Translations under genes and position numbers: made by a program | The notes under the pieces: generated by a model | Databases searched by the model: none | Told to the model about the DNA's origin: nothing | What the model saw: the letters and a program-made list of their open reading frames with translations, nothing else | Assembly: GCF_023639785.1 (NCBI RefSeq) | Contig: NZ_CP098325.1 | Span: 3,968,001 to 4,032,000 of the forward strand | From: Leclercia adecarboxylata | Lineage (GTDB): Bacteria; Pseudomonadota; Gammaproteobacteria; Enterobacterales; Enterobacteriaceae | DNA length: 64,000 bases | Direction: 5' to 3' | Shown: positions 39,650 to 47,117 of the stretch, one piece after another | Layout: each line of letters opens with the position of its first letter | Numbering within the stretch: the stretch's first letter is position 1

Positions 39650-40080
39650 GGTATTACTCGTGATTCACAAGTCAGTATTTTTGTTTCCTGCATGACTTTG
39701 CCAGGGACACAGTGTTGTGGGAATACGAACATGTAAAGGGGATGAGTGATTAACAACCGTCATAAAGAACGTCCCTTTACGCGTGGTCATATTTGTTTAG
39801 TTAATCTTCTAATGCATATTACGTAGAGCTAATACTATGTACAAGCTTATCGACAGATCGCGTAATTTCTCCACTATCCGCCAGCAGAACCCGCAACATA
39901 CAGATAAAATCTTGTCATGAGTTATCTTAACAACAGATTAATCCATCGAAAATATAACATGTGAAGCTTAATATCGACAGGTAACTATAAACATGATTTA
40001 TGAAAAACAGGATATATCGGCGAGCATTCCCGATTAACCGGCGTTTGCGGGGAGGTGAAAAGAGGAGTAATAAACGGGAT
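39650..40080. promoter_or_regulatory. AT-rich upstream region of the bcs operon
   Basis: About 430 bases without a gene. It should carry the leftward bcs promoter. An 8-base inverted pair GTAAAGGG (39733-39740) and CCCTTTAC (39773-39780), 32 bases apart and about 90 bases before bcsO, is a possible operator. The rest (39790-40060) is AT-rich with no further signal that I can support. Confidence 0.4.
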
Positions 40081-40087
40081 AAAAATT

Positions 40088-40111
40088 AATCCCGGCACAG
40101 GGGCCGGGATT
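40088..40111 (-). terminator. Terminator of the three-lipoprotein operon
   Basis: AATCCCGGC ... GCCGGGATT forms a 9-bp stem. On the minus strand it is followed by AATTTTTAT. It ends the leftward operon 8 bases after the DUF799-like gene. Confidence 0.8.
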
Positions 40112-40118
40112 GAAGAGG

Positions 40119-40781
40119 TTACTGCGCAGTCTGGCCATATTTTGGCGAACGCGGGCCATATAACAGCCCCCGAGGCCCCGGGCTAAACAGGCGTGCGCTG
40201 GCGACGCCGGCAATGTCATAGGCTTTGTCCATTGCCGAATGCGCAATCTGGGTGATCGCCGCGTTGATCACTAATCCCAGCAGGCCACCGTTGTTATTAC
40301 TCTGGCCTTCATTACTTGAAGCCGACGCGAAGCCTGTCCACAGCTCTTTTCCGGTGCGTAAATCCACCAAACGCGCCGAGGCAGTGACGCGCGTATCGCT
40401 GTTGATCACCTGGTATGAGGTACCGTAATCGGTGATATTGATATACATCACCGCATCCGCGCCAAAGATATCGTGCAGTTTTTTCAGCGGGATAGCGTTG
40501 ATGTCTTCCGGATTGGTCGCGCCGTTTTGTTTAAACGTCTCTTCCACCACTGCCACCGGGAACACATAGTAACCGGACTCGGCAAGAGGCCAGGTTACGT
40601 TGCTCAAAAAGCCATGAGTCGCGTTAACATCTGGCGATTTATTTGTTGGCGGCAGCACCAGAATGCTGCGCGGTTTGCTTTCTTTGAAAGCGGAATAATC
40701 CGCCGGTGGCGTCTTGTTGGTTGTGCAACCCGTGACGACCAGCGTCAATGCCAGGGTCAGAAGAGCAGAGATTCCTTTCAT
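40119..40781 (-). CDS. DUF799 (GNA1162-like) lipoprotein
   Basis: The 220-residue protein has a lipoprotein signal (about 1-19, lipobox LVVTGC at Cys19) and the DUF799 pattern SILVLPPTNKSPDVNATHGFL (in part, about 39-58), FGADAVMYINITDYGTSYQV (about 109-128) and LVDLRTGKELWTG (about 138-150). The family has a TolB-N/CsgG-like fold; its cellular role is unclear. It is last in an operon with a CsgG-like and a DUF4810-like lipoprotein, a trio that travels together in many Gram-negatives, suggesting an outer-membrane-linked complex. Confidence 0.85.
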   Translation of the reverse strand: MKGISALLTLALTLVVTGCTTNKTPPADYSAFKESKPRSILVLPPTNKSPDVNATHGFLSNVTWPLAESGYYVFPVAVVEETFKQNGATNPEDINAIPLKKLHDIFGADAVMYINITDYGTSYQVINSDTRVTASARLVDLRTGKELWTGFASASSNEGQSNNNGGLLGLVINAAITQIAHSAMDKAYDIAGVASARLFSPGPRGLLYGPRSPKYGQTAQ

Positions 40782-40792
40782 TTTATGTTCCG

Positions 40793-41140
40793 TTATTTTT
40801 TCGTGGTGAGGAAATCAATATATGAAGCCGATTCCGGGTACTGTTTTTTCTCGGCATTAAATTCGGCCATCGCCAGCTCTCTGTTCCCGGTATTGCTGTA
40901 GAGCATGCCCAACTGGGCATGCACGCCAGGTGGAACAGGTTTGCTGCTGGCCTGCGATGTGGTAATCAGTTTCTGCAGTGAAGCGATCTGATCCTGCGGG
41001 CTGGTTTTATTGGTGTAGTAGTCATAAATCGTGTCCTGATAATCACCCCAGGTATATATCTGCTGTGATGATTTCGTTGCACACCCAGCCAGCAGCAGCA
41101 TCGCTGCGCCGGAAAGCAGGATTTTTATCTTTGCCATCAT
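40793..41140 (-). CDS. DUF4810-like small lipoprotein
   Basis: The 115-residue protein has a lipoprotein signal with lipobox LLLAGC (Cys at about 20) and the family pattern YTWGDYQDTIYDYYTNKTSP (about 29-48), followed by a TPR-like helical pair with HAQLGMLYSNTGN and AEFNAEKKQYPESA. It lies between the CsgG-like gene (9 bases) and the DUF799-like gene (11 bases). Function is unknown; the conserved trio suggests it is a subunit or chaperone of the same envelope complex. Confidence 0.82.
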   Translation of the reverse strand: MMAKIKILLSGAAMLLLAGCATKSSQQIYTWGDYQDTIYDYYTNKTSPQDQIASLQKLITTSQASSKPVPPGVHAQLGMLYSNTGNRELAMAEFNAEKKQYPESASYIDFLTTKK

Positions 41141-41149
41141 TAATTCCTT

Positions 41150-41827
41150 TTAATGTGTATTTGACGGGTTCCAGCTACCGTTTTCAGTACCGGCAACCAG
41201 GTTATTAACCGCTTCGCGGATCGCGAGATCCAGAACTTTGCCGTTCAGCGTGGCGTCGTAACTGGCCGTGCCGCCAAAGCCGAGTACTTCACGGTTAGAC
41301 AGCGTGTATTCACCCGCTCCCTGGGATGAATAAACCACTTCAGAGGTGCTGACGTTGACCACGTTGAGCGCCACTTTGGCATACGCCACCTGCGACTTGC
41401 CGCGCCCCAGAATGCCAAACAGCGCCCTGTCGCCGGTCTCTTTGCGACCAAACTCTGTTACGTCACCGGTGATAACGTACGCCGCCCCTTTCAGCTGCTG
41501 ACGCTTTCCGCTAATGCCGGACTCGTTTTTAATCTCTTCCATGTTGGCGCGATCCAGCACATTGAAGCGGCCAGTTTGCTGCAGATGGGTGATCAAAATG
41601 GTTTTTGACTGATTACCCAGACGGTCGACGCCATCCGAAAAGATGCCATTCATATAGCTGGAGCGGTTATCGAACTTCCCGACCGATATCGGGCTGCGCT
41701 GCCCCTGCCACGAGGTGTCATAGGTGGCGACTTTCGCCACCTCTACGGAACGGGAGGATTCTGTTGCACAGCCCGCCAGTAATAACGCGCTGAAGCACAG
41801 TGAAGTGACTATTCCTTTTGTTATCAT
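41150..41827 (-). CDS. CsgG/HfaB-family lipoprotein
   Basis: The 225-residue protein has a lipoprotein signal (lipobox LLLAGC, Cys at about 19) and the CsgG-family segments SPISVGKFDNRSSYMNGIFS (about 46-65), VLDRANMEEI (about 93-102), LKGAAYVITGDVTEFGRK (about 113-130) and ALNVVNVSTSEVVYSSQGAG. True CsgG is the curli secretion pore. This protein is shorter than E. coli CsgG (277), no curlin genes are nearby, and it is paired with DUF4810 and DUF799 lipoproteins, so it belongs to the paralogous group of unknown cargo rather than the curli operon. Confidence 0.83.
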   Translation of the reverse strand: MITKGIVTSLCFSALLLAGCATESSRSVEVAKVATYDTSWQGQRSPISVGKFDNRSSYMNGIFSDGVDRLGNQSKTILITHLQQTGRFNVLDRANMEEIKNESGISGKRQQLKGAAYVITGDVTEFGRKETGDRALFGILGRGKSQVAYAKVALNVVNVSTSEVVYSSQGAGEYTLSNREVLGFGGTASYDATLNGKVLDLAIREAVNNLVAGTENGSWNPSNTH

Positions 41828-42225
41828 GCTATTTAAATTTCCTTATAATAATAAACCAGGCAATTAAAATATAATTACCCTTCCTGACTGACTTTATTTT
41901 TGCGTAGCAAACGATAAGAGGCCGGTTTTTCCAACCTACTCACAGTGGATATTTTTCAATTATTTTTAAGGACAGCTAAAAACGGCTATTGCGGTATTTA
42001 TTATGACAGATAAGAGAGTTAATTACCGGGTGGTAAGGGTTTTTTAAGATTATATTGGGGTTTGAGACTTTTCTTGCTATTCAGCAGGTTAAAGAGACCC
42101 TCCAAAAGCCGGGAAGTATCCTGTTTATAATCTGAGGCCAAAGCGCTTTCCGGTTTGCACAACGTCCCTCTTCTTCCCACCGGGCTAACGCCAGCGCGTT
42201 AAGGATTTTGAGTTCAAGCCAGGGC
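41828..42225. other. AT-rich spacer between the lipoprotein operon and the CDI relics
   Basis: About 400 bases with no supported gene. The left 150 bases should hold the leftward promoter of the lipoprotein operon. The right part has a low-quality minus-strand frame that leads into a small cdiA relic. Confidence 0.45.
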
Positions 42226-42283
42226 TGCTGGTCGGACTGCACCAGGCATAACGCCGCCTTCGTGGCCTTGAGAGCCGCCAGCC
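42226..42283 (-). pseudogene. Tiny relic of cdiA
   Basis: About 58 bases read on the minus strand as [18 protein letters not shown], which matches cdiA's [18 protein letters not shown] (DNA near 52850-52905) at nearly every residue. The flanking frame is unrelated. It shows that a further cdiA copy once reached this far left and was almost fully deleted. Confidence 0.75.
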
Positions 42284-42357
42284 TGACCCAACGTCCAAAA
42301 TGCGGTTTTGCTTCCAACGTTCTATTTTATCCAGTGCTGTTAAGAGCCTGTATATGT

Positions 42358-42495
42358 ATGACCAACTGGTATGCCCGCAGCCCTGGCCTGTACCTGAACG
42401 GTAACTGGCTGGGAGAGGCAGGATTCAGCACCGACACGCCGGTCATGGTCAGCGTGGAACAGGGAAGACTGGTGATCGAGCCGGTCGAGGGCTGA
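42358..42495 (+). pseudogene. Truncated SymE-like toxin fragment (opposite strand)
   Basis: A 45-residue plus-strand frame (LYLNGNWLGEAGFSTDTPV, then [13 protein letters not shown]) matches the conserved SymE core, in which IxLxGxWLxxAGF precedes a short beta-hairpin. Normal SymE proteins are about 80-115 residues, so the N-terminal part is missing. A second copy of the same tail, 24 codons long, lies at 49895-49966. It points toward the hairpin and immunity gene that end a CDI module. Confidence 0.65.
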
Positions 42496-42499
42496 CGGG

Positions 42500-42533
42500 T
42501 AAAACAAAGATCCCGGCACGGTGGCCGGGATCT
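42500..42533 (-). terminator. Hairpin at the 3' end of the first orphan module
   Basis: GATCCCGGC-ACGGTG-GCCGGGATC, a perfect 9-bp stem, 8 bases from the stop of the immunity gene. On the minus strand it is followed by TTTGTTTT. Related hairpins lie at 44901, 49980 and 40088. Confidence 0.75.
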
Positions 42534-42540
42534 TCTACAG

Positions 42541-42855
42541 TTAATAAAAATCAGGATCTACCAGACCTTCAGCTTTCACGATTTCGAGGAAGCGTTTATA
42601 GGCCGTTTCATCCAGTTCAAGAAGATCGTCCAGCAACTTTTCTTTTATCAGTGCCCAATGATGAATGCTTTCTTTGAAATATATGGAATTAAAATTTATT
42701 TCAGGGTTGATTATTGTCACCTGAGTAGCCCTATATGACATCAGCCCACCATATCCTTTTGGGAGCCCATAAAAATATGTCTCATCGCCAAACCAGTAAA
42801 TGCTAAAAACATCAACAACCCTACCTAAGGGATCTCTATGATCTCTTATCTTCAT
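42541..42855 (-). CDS. Putative CDI immunity protein of orphan module 1
   Basis: I do not recognise the family of this 104-residue, slightly acidic protein ([20 protein letters not shown] at the start; Trp and Tyr rich middle; helical C-terminus with [20 protein letters not shown]). The role is inferred from position: its ATG overlaps the stop of the orphan cdiA-CT by 4 bases, exactly as the colicin D-type immunity gene does with its toxin. It is AT-rich relative to the cdiA backbone, typical of exchanged CDI cassettes. A terminator hairpin follows. Confidence 0.65.
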   Translation of the reverse strand: MKIRDHRDPLGRVVDVFSIYWFGDETYFYGLPKGYGGLMSYRATQVTIINPEINFNSIYFKESIHHWALIKEKLLDDLLELDETAYKRFLEIVKAEGLVDPDFY

Positions 42856-44668
42856 TTTCTTACCTCATCAGTTATTGAAGGACTCGGCTGTAATGGATTC
42901 TGCTGTGGGGTAACAATTTTCATATCATATGCTTTACCAGTATTAAAATTGTACTGGTAATGTACTGATATTGAAGAACCATCAGGCAGATAGTGTGTCG
43001 CCTCCATTTTCTGGAATCCAGCAGAAGTAGGAAACCTCGGGTCATTATTCATATCCCGCAACTTATTGCCTTGTGAAGGGTTTGATTCGACCTGTTTCCA
43101 GAACATTTGCTCATTCAGATCCCTCGGCGCTGTAAATTGCTGGCCCGGCTTCGCCGTCGATATCTTCTCCGCCGCACTAATCAGGATTTTGTTATCAATA
43201 ACCTTCGCGGCTTTACCTGCCAATGATAATACTTTTTCTGCCGGGATCGACGTCAACAGCGCCAGCGCGTAGTCCTTCGCTTCTTCCGCTGTCAGCAGAG
43301 CCATTACCGTATCCGAACCAGGGTTATTACTCAGGATGGCTTTGATAATGTCTGCGCTTTCCGGCAAATCACCATGCACAATATCCTGTAATCCAGCCTG
43401 AACCTGCTCCGGCGAAAGGTTGTTGTCCTGGGCATATTTCACCCAGGATGTAGCTGCCTGTCCGGTTTCCGTCATCCCTTTCGGCAGACTCAGCGCATTA
43501 TTCTCAGCCGCATTCTTCCCGGCCCCCGCGCCCGCTGCCGCACCCGCCGTGCTGTCACCCGCCAGGCCCCCCGCCATCCCCGCTGAAATCGTCGCCAGGG
43601 CGCTGACCGTCTGCTTCTGCTCCTCGCTCAGCTTCGACGGGTCTTTTACCTCTGGATACAGCATACCCGCGATGGCCTTCGCTGCAAGCTCACCCGCTGC
43701 TCCGCCCGCAGCGCCTGCTGCCGCGCTGTTGCCCTGCAGGGCGGCCACCGCCCCGCCCAGAATGGCGTGGGCAATGGCTTTGCCCGCGACGTCATCCTCA
43801 CTGAGACCCGATTTATGGCCGATGACGTATGCCAGCTCCGGGGCCGCCGCGCCCGCCAGCGCCCCGGCCATATTCCCGCCCGCAAGACCCTGCAGCGCCG
43901 CCGTCGCCGCCTGGATACCCCGCTGGATACTGCCGCCGGTGCCATACTTCTCCGTGGCCGTCTTATATTCGGACGTCTCACGCAGCGCCTTCTGATAGTC
44001 AGCTTTATCCTTCTCTGTGGCTCCCGGTCCCGGCTCGTGTCTGCCCTCTTTCGCCAGCTTGTCCCGGGCCGCATTCAGGCCATTTATCTCCCCCCGGGTC
44101 CGGGCGATATCGGCCGCCTACGCGCCAATTTCAAGTATCAGCTGTACTGCCTGCAGCCGCTTCTGCTCCTTCTCCTTGTCGAAGATGGGGCTGATGCTGC
44201 CGTTGGCATGCTCCGTGTCCCGGCTCAGGTCCGCCACGTCCTGCTGCTGGTTTGCCGTATCGCGGACGGTGATCGTCCCCTCGCTCACCGCCGCCCGGGT
44301 GATGCCTTCCGCATGACCGCTGTTACCCAGCCCGGCAATCAGGCCGTTCGCCATGTTCCCGGCAAACTGCTGCCCGATATTGCCCCCGGAGCTGATGCCC
44401 GCGCCCTGGTGTTCGGTCTTAAAGTCCGCCCGGTTGTGGATATCGCTGAAGCCCAGCGTGCCGGTATCGAGACGGTTTTTCTCCGCGTCCGCCGTCGAGG
44501 CAATCACCCCGCCGTCCAGCTGAGTGTGGTTCCCCACCGTCACGTCAAAGCCGCCCTTCCCGGCGAAAATCCCGCTCTGCTCCTGCACCGAGTCGTAGTC
44601 GCTGGCGATTTTGTCCCGGCTGGCATTGATACTGCCGGAGGCCGTGCCTGCACCAAACGTATAGTGCC
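42852..44668 (-). pseudogene. Orphan cdiA 3' end, module 1: pretoxin-VENN region plus unidentified toxin tip, with a nonsense mutation
   Basis: From about 44668 leftward the sequence is a near-copy of cdiA 52260-51085 ([31 protein letters not shown], and the FHA-2/pretoxin region). At 44118-44120 one codon is TAG where cdiA has CAG, breaking the frame. The downstream part stays open and can start at Met 43871. At 43497-43508 the motif reads AENN rather than VENN; beyond it the toxin tip is unrelated to the other modules. Its last 100 residues ([20 protein letters not shown], then [16 protein letters not shown]) resemble C-terminal domains of other haemagglutinin-type toxins, but I cannot name the activity. 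It lacks the signal, TPS and receptor-binding parts, so it cannot be exported as it stands. Confidence 0.85.
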
Positions 44669-44887
44669 AGGCTTTTCTTTCTCTGCCACTGCCAGAACAT
44701 GTGCAACTCGGACTGTATCGTTATCACCACCCAGAACACCCGTGAGCTGTGGGGCTGTGCCGAGGGCTTAAGCGTTGTCGGTGTTAACGTGCCAAAGATG
44801 AACCAGTGGCTTAAGGCGTTCCCCGGTGCGCTGAACGACACTGGCGATCAGCCTGCGATCAAGCGCGGGAGCGGGCACTGCGGGTAA
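44663..44887 (+). pseudogene. Opposite-strand gene fragment at a module boundary
   Basis: A plus-strand frame of about 74 codons ending at 44887 (ITTQNTRELWGCAEGLSVVG, then VPKMNQWLKAFPGALND) reads like the C-terminal part of a real protein, but its upstream end is cut where the cdiA copy begins. The complete ATG is at 44699. I do not recognise the family. It occupies the same boundary position as the two SymE-like tails and is likewise followed by a GC-rich hairpin. Confidence 0.5.
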
Positions 44888-44900
44888 GATCTGATAAAAC

Positions 44901-44928
44901 GATCCCGGCGCTATGGCCGGGATCCTTT
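44901..44928. terminator. Hairpin at the 3' end of the colicin D-type module
   Basis: GATCCCGGC-GCTATG-GCCGGGATC stem followed by CTTTTT on the plus strand and by GTTTTATC on the minus strand. It can end both the immunity gene (stop at 44929) and the opposite fragment (stop at 44887). Confidence 0.75.
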
Positions 44929-45201
44929 TTAATTATTAGTATAAATATCCATGAGCTTATTTATTTCCTTTCGTAGCTGCTCATCATAAAATTCATATTC
45001 TTCACGATCATCATCAGGGTTATACATATCTGCCACACAAAAAACGCTGGATAATAATTCACTTAGGTTATCTTCATCCTTTCCAAGTAGGTTATTATCA
45101 CGCTCAGCTTTCCATTTCATCATATAGTTGTCAGCAAAGCTGCCAGCGGATATATCCTTATCAAGAAAACTATCAATGTATTTTTTAAGTGACTGACTCA
45201 T
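44929..45201 (-). CDS. Colicin D-type immunity protein of orphan module 2
   Basis: The 90-residue acidic protein (MSQSLKKYIDSFLDKDISAG, then SFADNYMMKWKAERDNNLL) has the pattern of colicin D and related immunity proteins, in which a short helix pair with an ISAxxFxxxYxxxWKxER-like segment is diagnostic. It would bind and block the tRNase tip encoded just upstream. Its ATG overlaps the toxin stop by 4 bases. It is AT-rich. Whether it is expressed depends on a promoter within the orphan region; it could still protect against neighbours that use the same toxin. Confidence 0.75.
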   Translation of the reverse strand: MSQSLKKYIDSFLDKDISAGSFADNYMMKWKAERDNNLLGKDEDNLSELLSSVFCVADMYNPDDDREEYEFYDEQLRKEINKLMDIYTNN

Positions 45202-45857
45202 CTTAACCCACCGTTATTCATGAAGTTTTCATACTGTTTTGTTTGAGGATCAAGTTTCCATTCGCTAACAAATTTACCCGATTTATCAACCACAACAACA
45301 TTATTAGTTTGTGGATTGAAGAACACTTTTGATTCTGGAACTAATAAATACGTCCCATGTTCATAAGTCGTTTTATCATCTAGGTGTGACTTGATGGCAG
45401 TCTGATATTGAGCAATGGTATCGCCATTTTTCTTAGTAGTTATCACACCAAAATCAGAAGCATGTTTAAATTCCTTATCTAACTGTTTAGCGCTGAATGC
45501 AACACTCTCAGAGACGATTGCAGTTCCAGCACTTGGCAATTTCTTACCCGGCAACATAATACTTGCCAGCAGACCGCCCGTTGCTTCCAGCGCCGCCTGA
45601 TTCTTCCCGGCCAGGTCGCTCATGGCCTTGCTGCAGTAGCTGTCGCCCGCAGCACAGGAAGTTAGTGCCATGGCCACATCAGCTGCGTAGTCTGCTGTAC
45701 CTAGTGCCGTATCACCGGTATCTGCAAGTCCATTGATAATCGCGTTCGCGATGGCAGACGTTGTACCTTCACCCAGCTTTTCCCGAACCTGATTTTTCAG
45801 GGATTCGGAAGCCTGTTTTGCCGCTTCACGACCCCTGTCACCGCTGAGCGAGTTATT
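45198..45857 (-). pseudogene. Orphan cdiA-CT with colicin D-like anticodon nuclease tip (module 2)
   Basis: The open minus-strand frame begins exactly at the Asn-Asn of a VENN-type junction (AATAAC at 45852-45857, with an in-frame TAG directly before it) and runs as NNSLSGDRGREAAKQASESL onward to the stop at 45198. The C-terminal 100 residues carry the colicin D signature: LDKEFKHASDFGV with the catalytic-type His, AIKSHLDD, GTYLLVPESKVFFNPQTNNV and FVSEWKLDPQ. Colicin D cleaves the anticodon loop of tRNA-Arg. No start or export region precedes it (an internal Met lies at 45677), so it is a displaced toxin cassette. The immunity gene follows with a 4-base overlap. Confidence 0.82.
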
Positions 45858-45865
45858 CTAAGCCT

Positions 45866-46416
45866 TTAACTTCCGACGAGAATAAATGGATCTGTAAGCT
45901 TTCCTACCCAGGTTTTGCATCGACCGCTGCGCAAATTCCAGTGTACAGCTTGGTTTACTTTATATTTTTCATAAATTTCATCTAAATTATCTTCGTCAGA
46001 GACTTTAAGTCCCTGTGGAATTTGAACCACGCCTCGATAATCAATTCCAACATAACGCTTTCCTGTTTCAGAGATGAATGCGGTTCTCCTTATTACCTGT
46101 TTCCCGCTAGAATTATCCAGCACGTAGACTGCCCAATATTGATTGGCCTGAATATGGATTTCCATAAAATGATGTAAGCCACCATCCATAAAATTATTGC
46201 TGACACATATTAGTTCAGCCTCTTTAAAACAATCATCATACTTAATGAATCGTTATAAAAAAATCCGGGATGACGACTAGTAATTTGAGCATGCACAATT
46301 GCGGAATCATCTCCAGTATAGGGCTGATAACGTTTTGTACCCACAGGTCCTGGCGTACTGCCGATAATTATAAATTCTAAAGCAGCAATACCAATAAGAA
46401 AAATAATATTTCTCAT
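45866..46416 (-). pseudogene. Probable frameshifted small gene (unassigned immunity-like protein)
   Basis: Two minus-strand frames abut. The first, 46416-46210 (68 codons), starts MRNIIFLIGIAALEFIIIGS with a membrane or signal segment. The second is open from about 46252 to its stop at 45866 and reads FIKYDDCFKEAELICVSNNF then MDGGLHHFMEIHIQANQYW; its first ATG (46189) has no ribosome site. The second frame looks coding well before its first ATG, so one lost or gained base near the A7 run at 46257-46263 would join the two into a protein of about 170 residues. I do not recognise the family. It ends 8 bases before the colicin D-like cassette, so it may be the immunity gene of another lost toxin. 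Confidence 0.45.
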
Positions 46417-46514
46417 CTTAATTTATCTCATTTCTTTCCTTTATTCATTGTTATATTTTATTGGTTATTTATCGGATTTATATATTTACATCCGCAACCA
46501 ATTTTCAAACGAAA

Positions 46515-46735
46515 TTAACTTGCCATCTTAATAAATTGGGTGTATTCATTTTTAATGAGCACAAAATCATAATCAGCAATAGGATCACGTGGAGTTATAA
46601 ACGCCAATATACTCACTTCAAACCCAATGTAATAAATGGCGAAGTTAACCAACAATAGTTCCAGACTATTTTTAAACGTTCGCCCAATTCTTTAATTTCG
46701 TCATAAGACCCATTTGACCCAAGCTTTTCAAGAAG
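46515..46735 (-). pseudogene. Immunity-like gene relic with frameshift
   Basis: Just after the barstar-type gene the minus strand reads [18 protein letters not shown] in one frame and continues in a shifted frame as RTFKNSLELLLVNFAIYYIG, then PRDPIADYDFVLIKNEYTQF, stopping at 46515-46517. The two parts join smoothly with a single-base change near 46685. There is no start codon with a ribosome site. Composition and location suggest the 3' end of a discarded immunity gene. Confidence 0.4.
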
Positions 46736-47117
46736 TTATAAGTAACTTCTCAATTGCATGTCGATCAGAGTTAAGTAATACGACCTCCAATTCATGCTCC
46801 TCATTATTCTTCCAATCAAGCACAGCATCCCTTAAAATTCCAAAGTAAATTTCCAAATCCAATTTTGGTATCTGGGGTAGGGAATCATGTAAAAGCACAA
46901 TTTTTCGGCATGGGAGCCAACTAAGATCACACAAGCAGTCATATAATGCATCCCAATTGAATCCAAAATATCCTGGAAACCACAACACATAATACAATGA
47001 CCTCAAAAATTCATCTGTAAGGTCAATATTCGGGTCTATTCGCACTACAAAAACTTCTGCTGTGTCGTATGTTGGAAATTTTTCCGTAAACATGAATGGA
47101 AGCATTTGAAACCTCAT
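46728..47117 (-). CDS. Barstar-family immunity protein of orphan module 3
   Basis: The 129-residue protein belongs to the barstar (RNase inhibitor) superfamily: [21 protein letters not shown] (in part, 47-66) aligns with barstar YYGENLDALWDCL and keeps both key aspartates (Asp56 and Asp60 here; Asp35 and Asp39 in barstar), which plug the RNase active site. The N-terminal extension of about 20 residues is longer than in barstar. Its ATG overlaps the stop of the RNase-tipped orphan by 4 bases, which fixes the pairing. It is AT-rich compared with the cdiA backbone. Confidence 0.82.
   Translation of the reverse strand: MRFQMLPFMFTEKFPTYDTAEVFVVRIDPNIDLTDEFLRSLYYVLWFPGYFGFNWDALYDCLCDLSWLPCRKIVLLHDSLPQIPKLDLEIYFGILRDAVLDWKNNEEHELEVVLLNSDRHAIEKLLITS

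Noticed and set aside
40119..41827. Curli secretion (csg) operon
   Set aside because: The CsgG-like protein is shorter than CsgG, and curlin repeats, CsgE, CsgF and CsgD are absent; the neighbours are DUF4810 and DUF799 lipoproteins.
46461..46658. Plus-strand 65-codon frame in the AT-rich gap
   Set aside because: No ribosome site, AT-rich random-looking peptide, and the opposite strand carries better coding-quality peptide text (the immunity-like relic).
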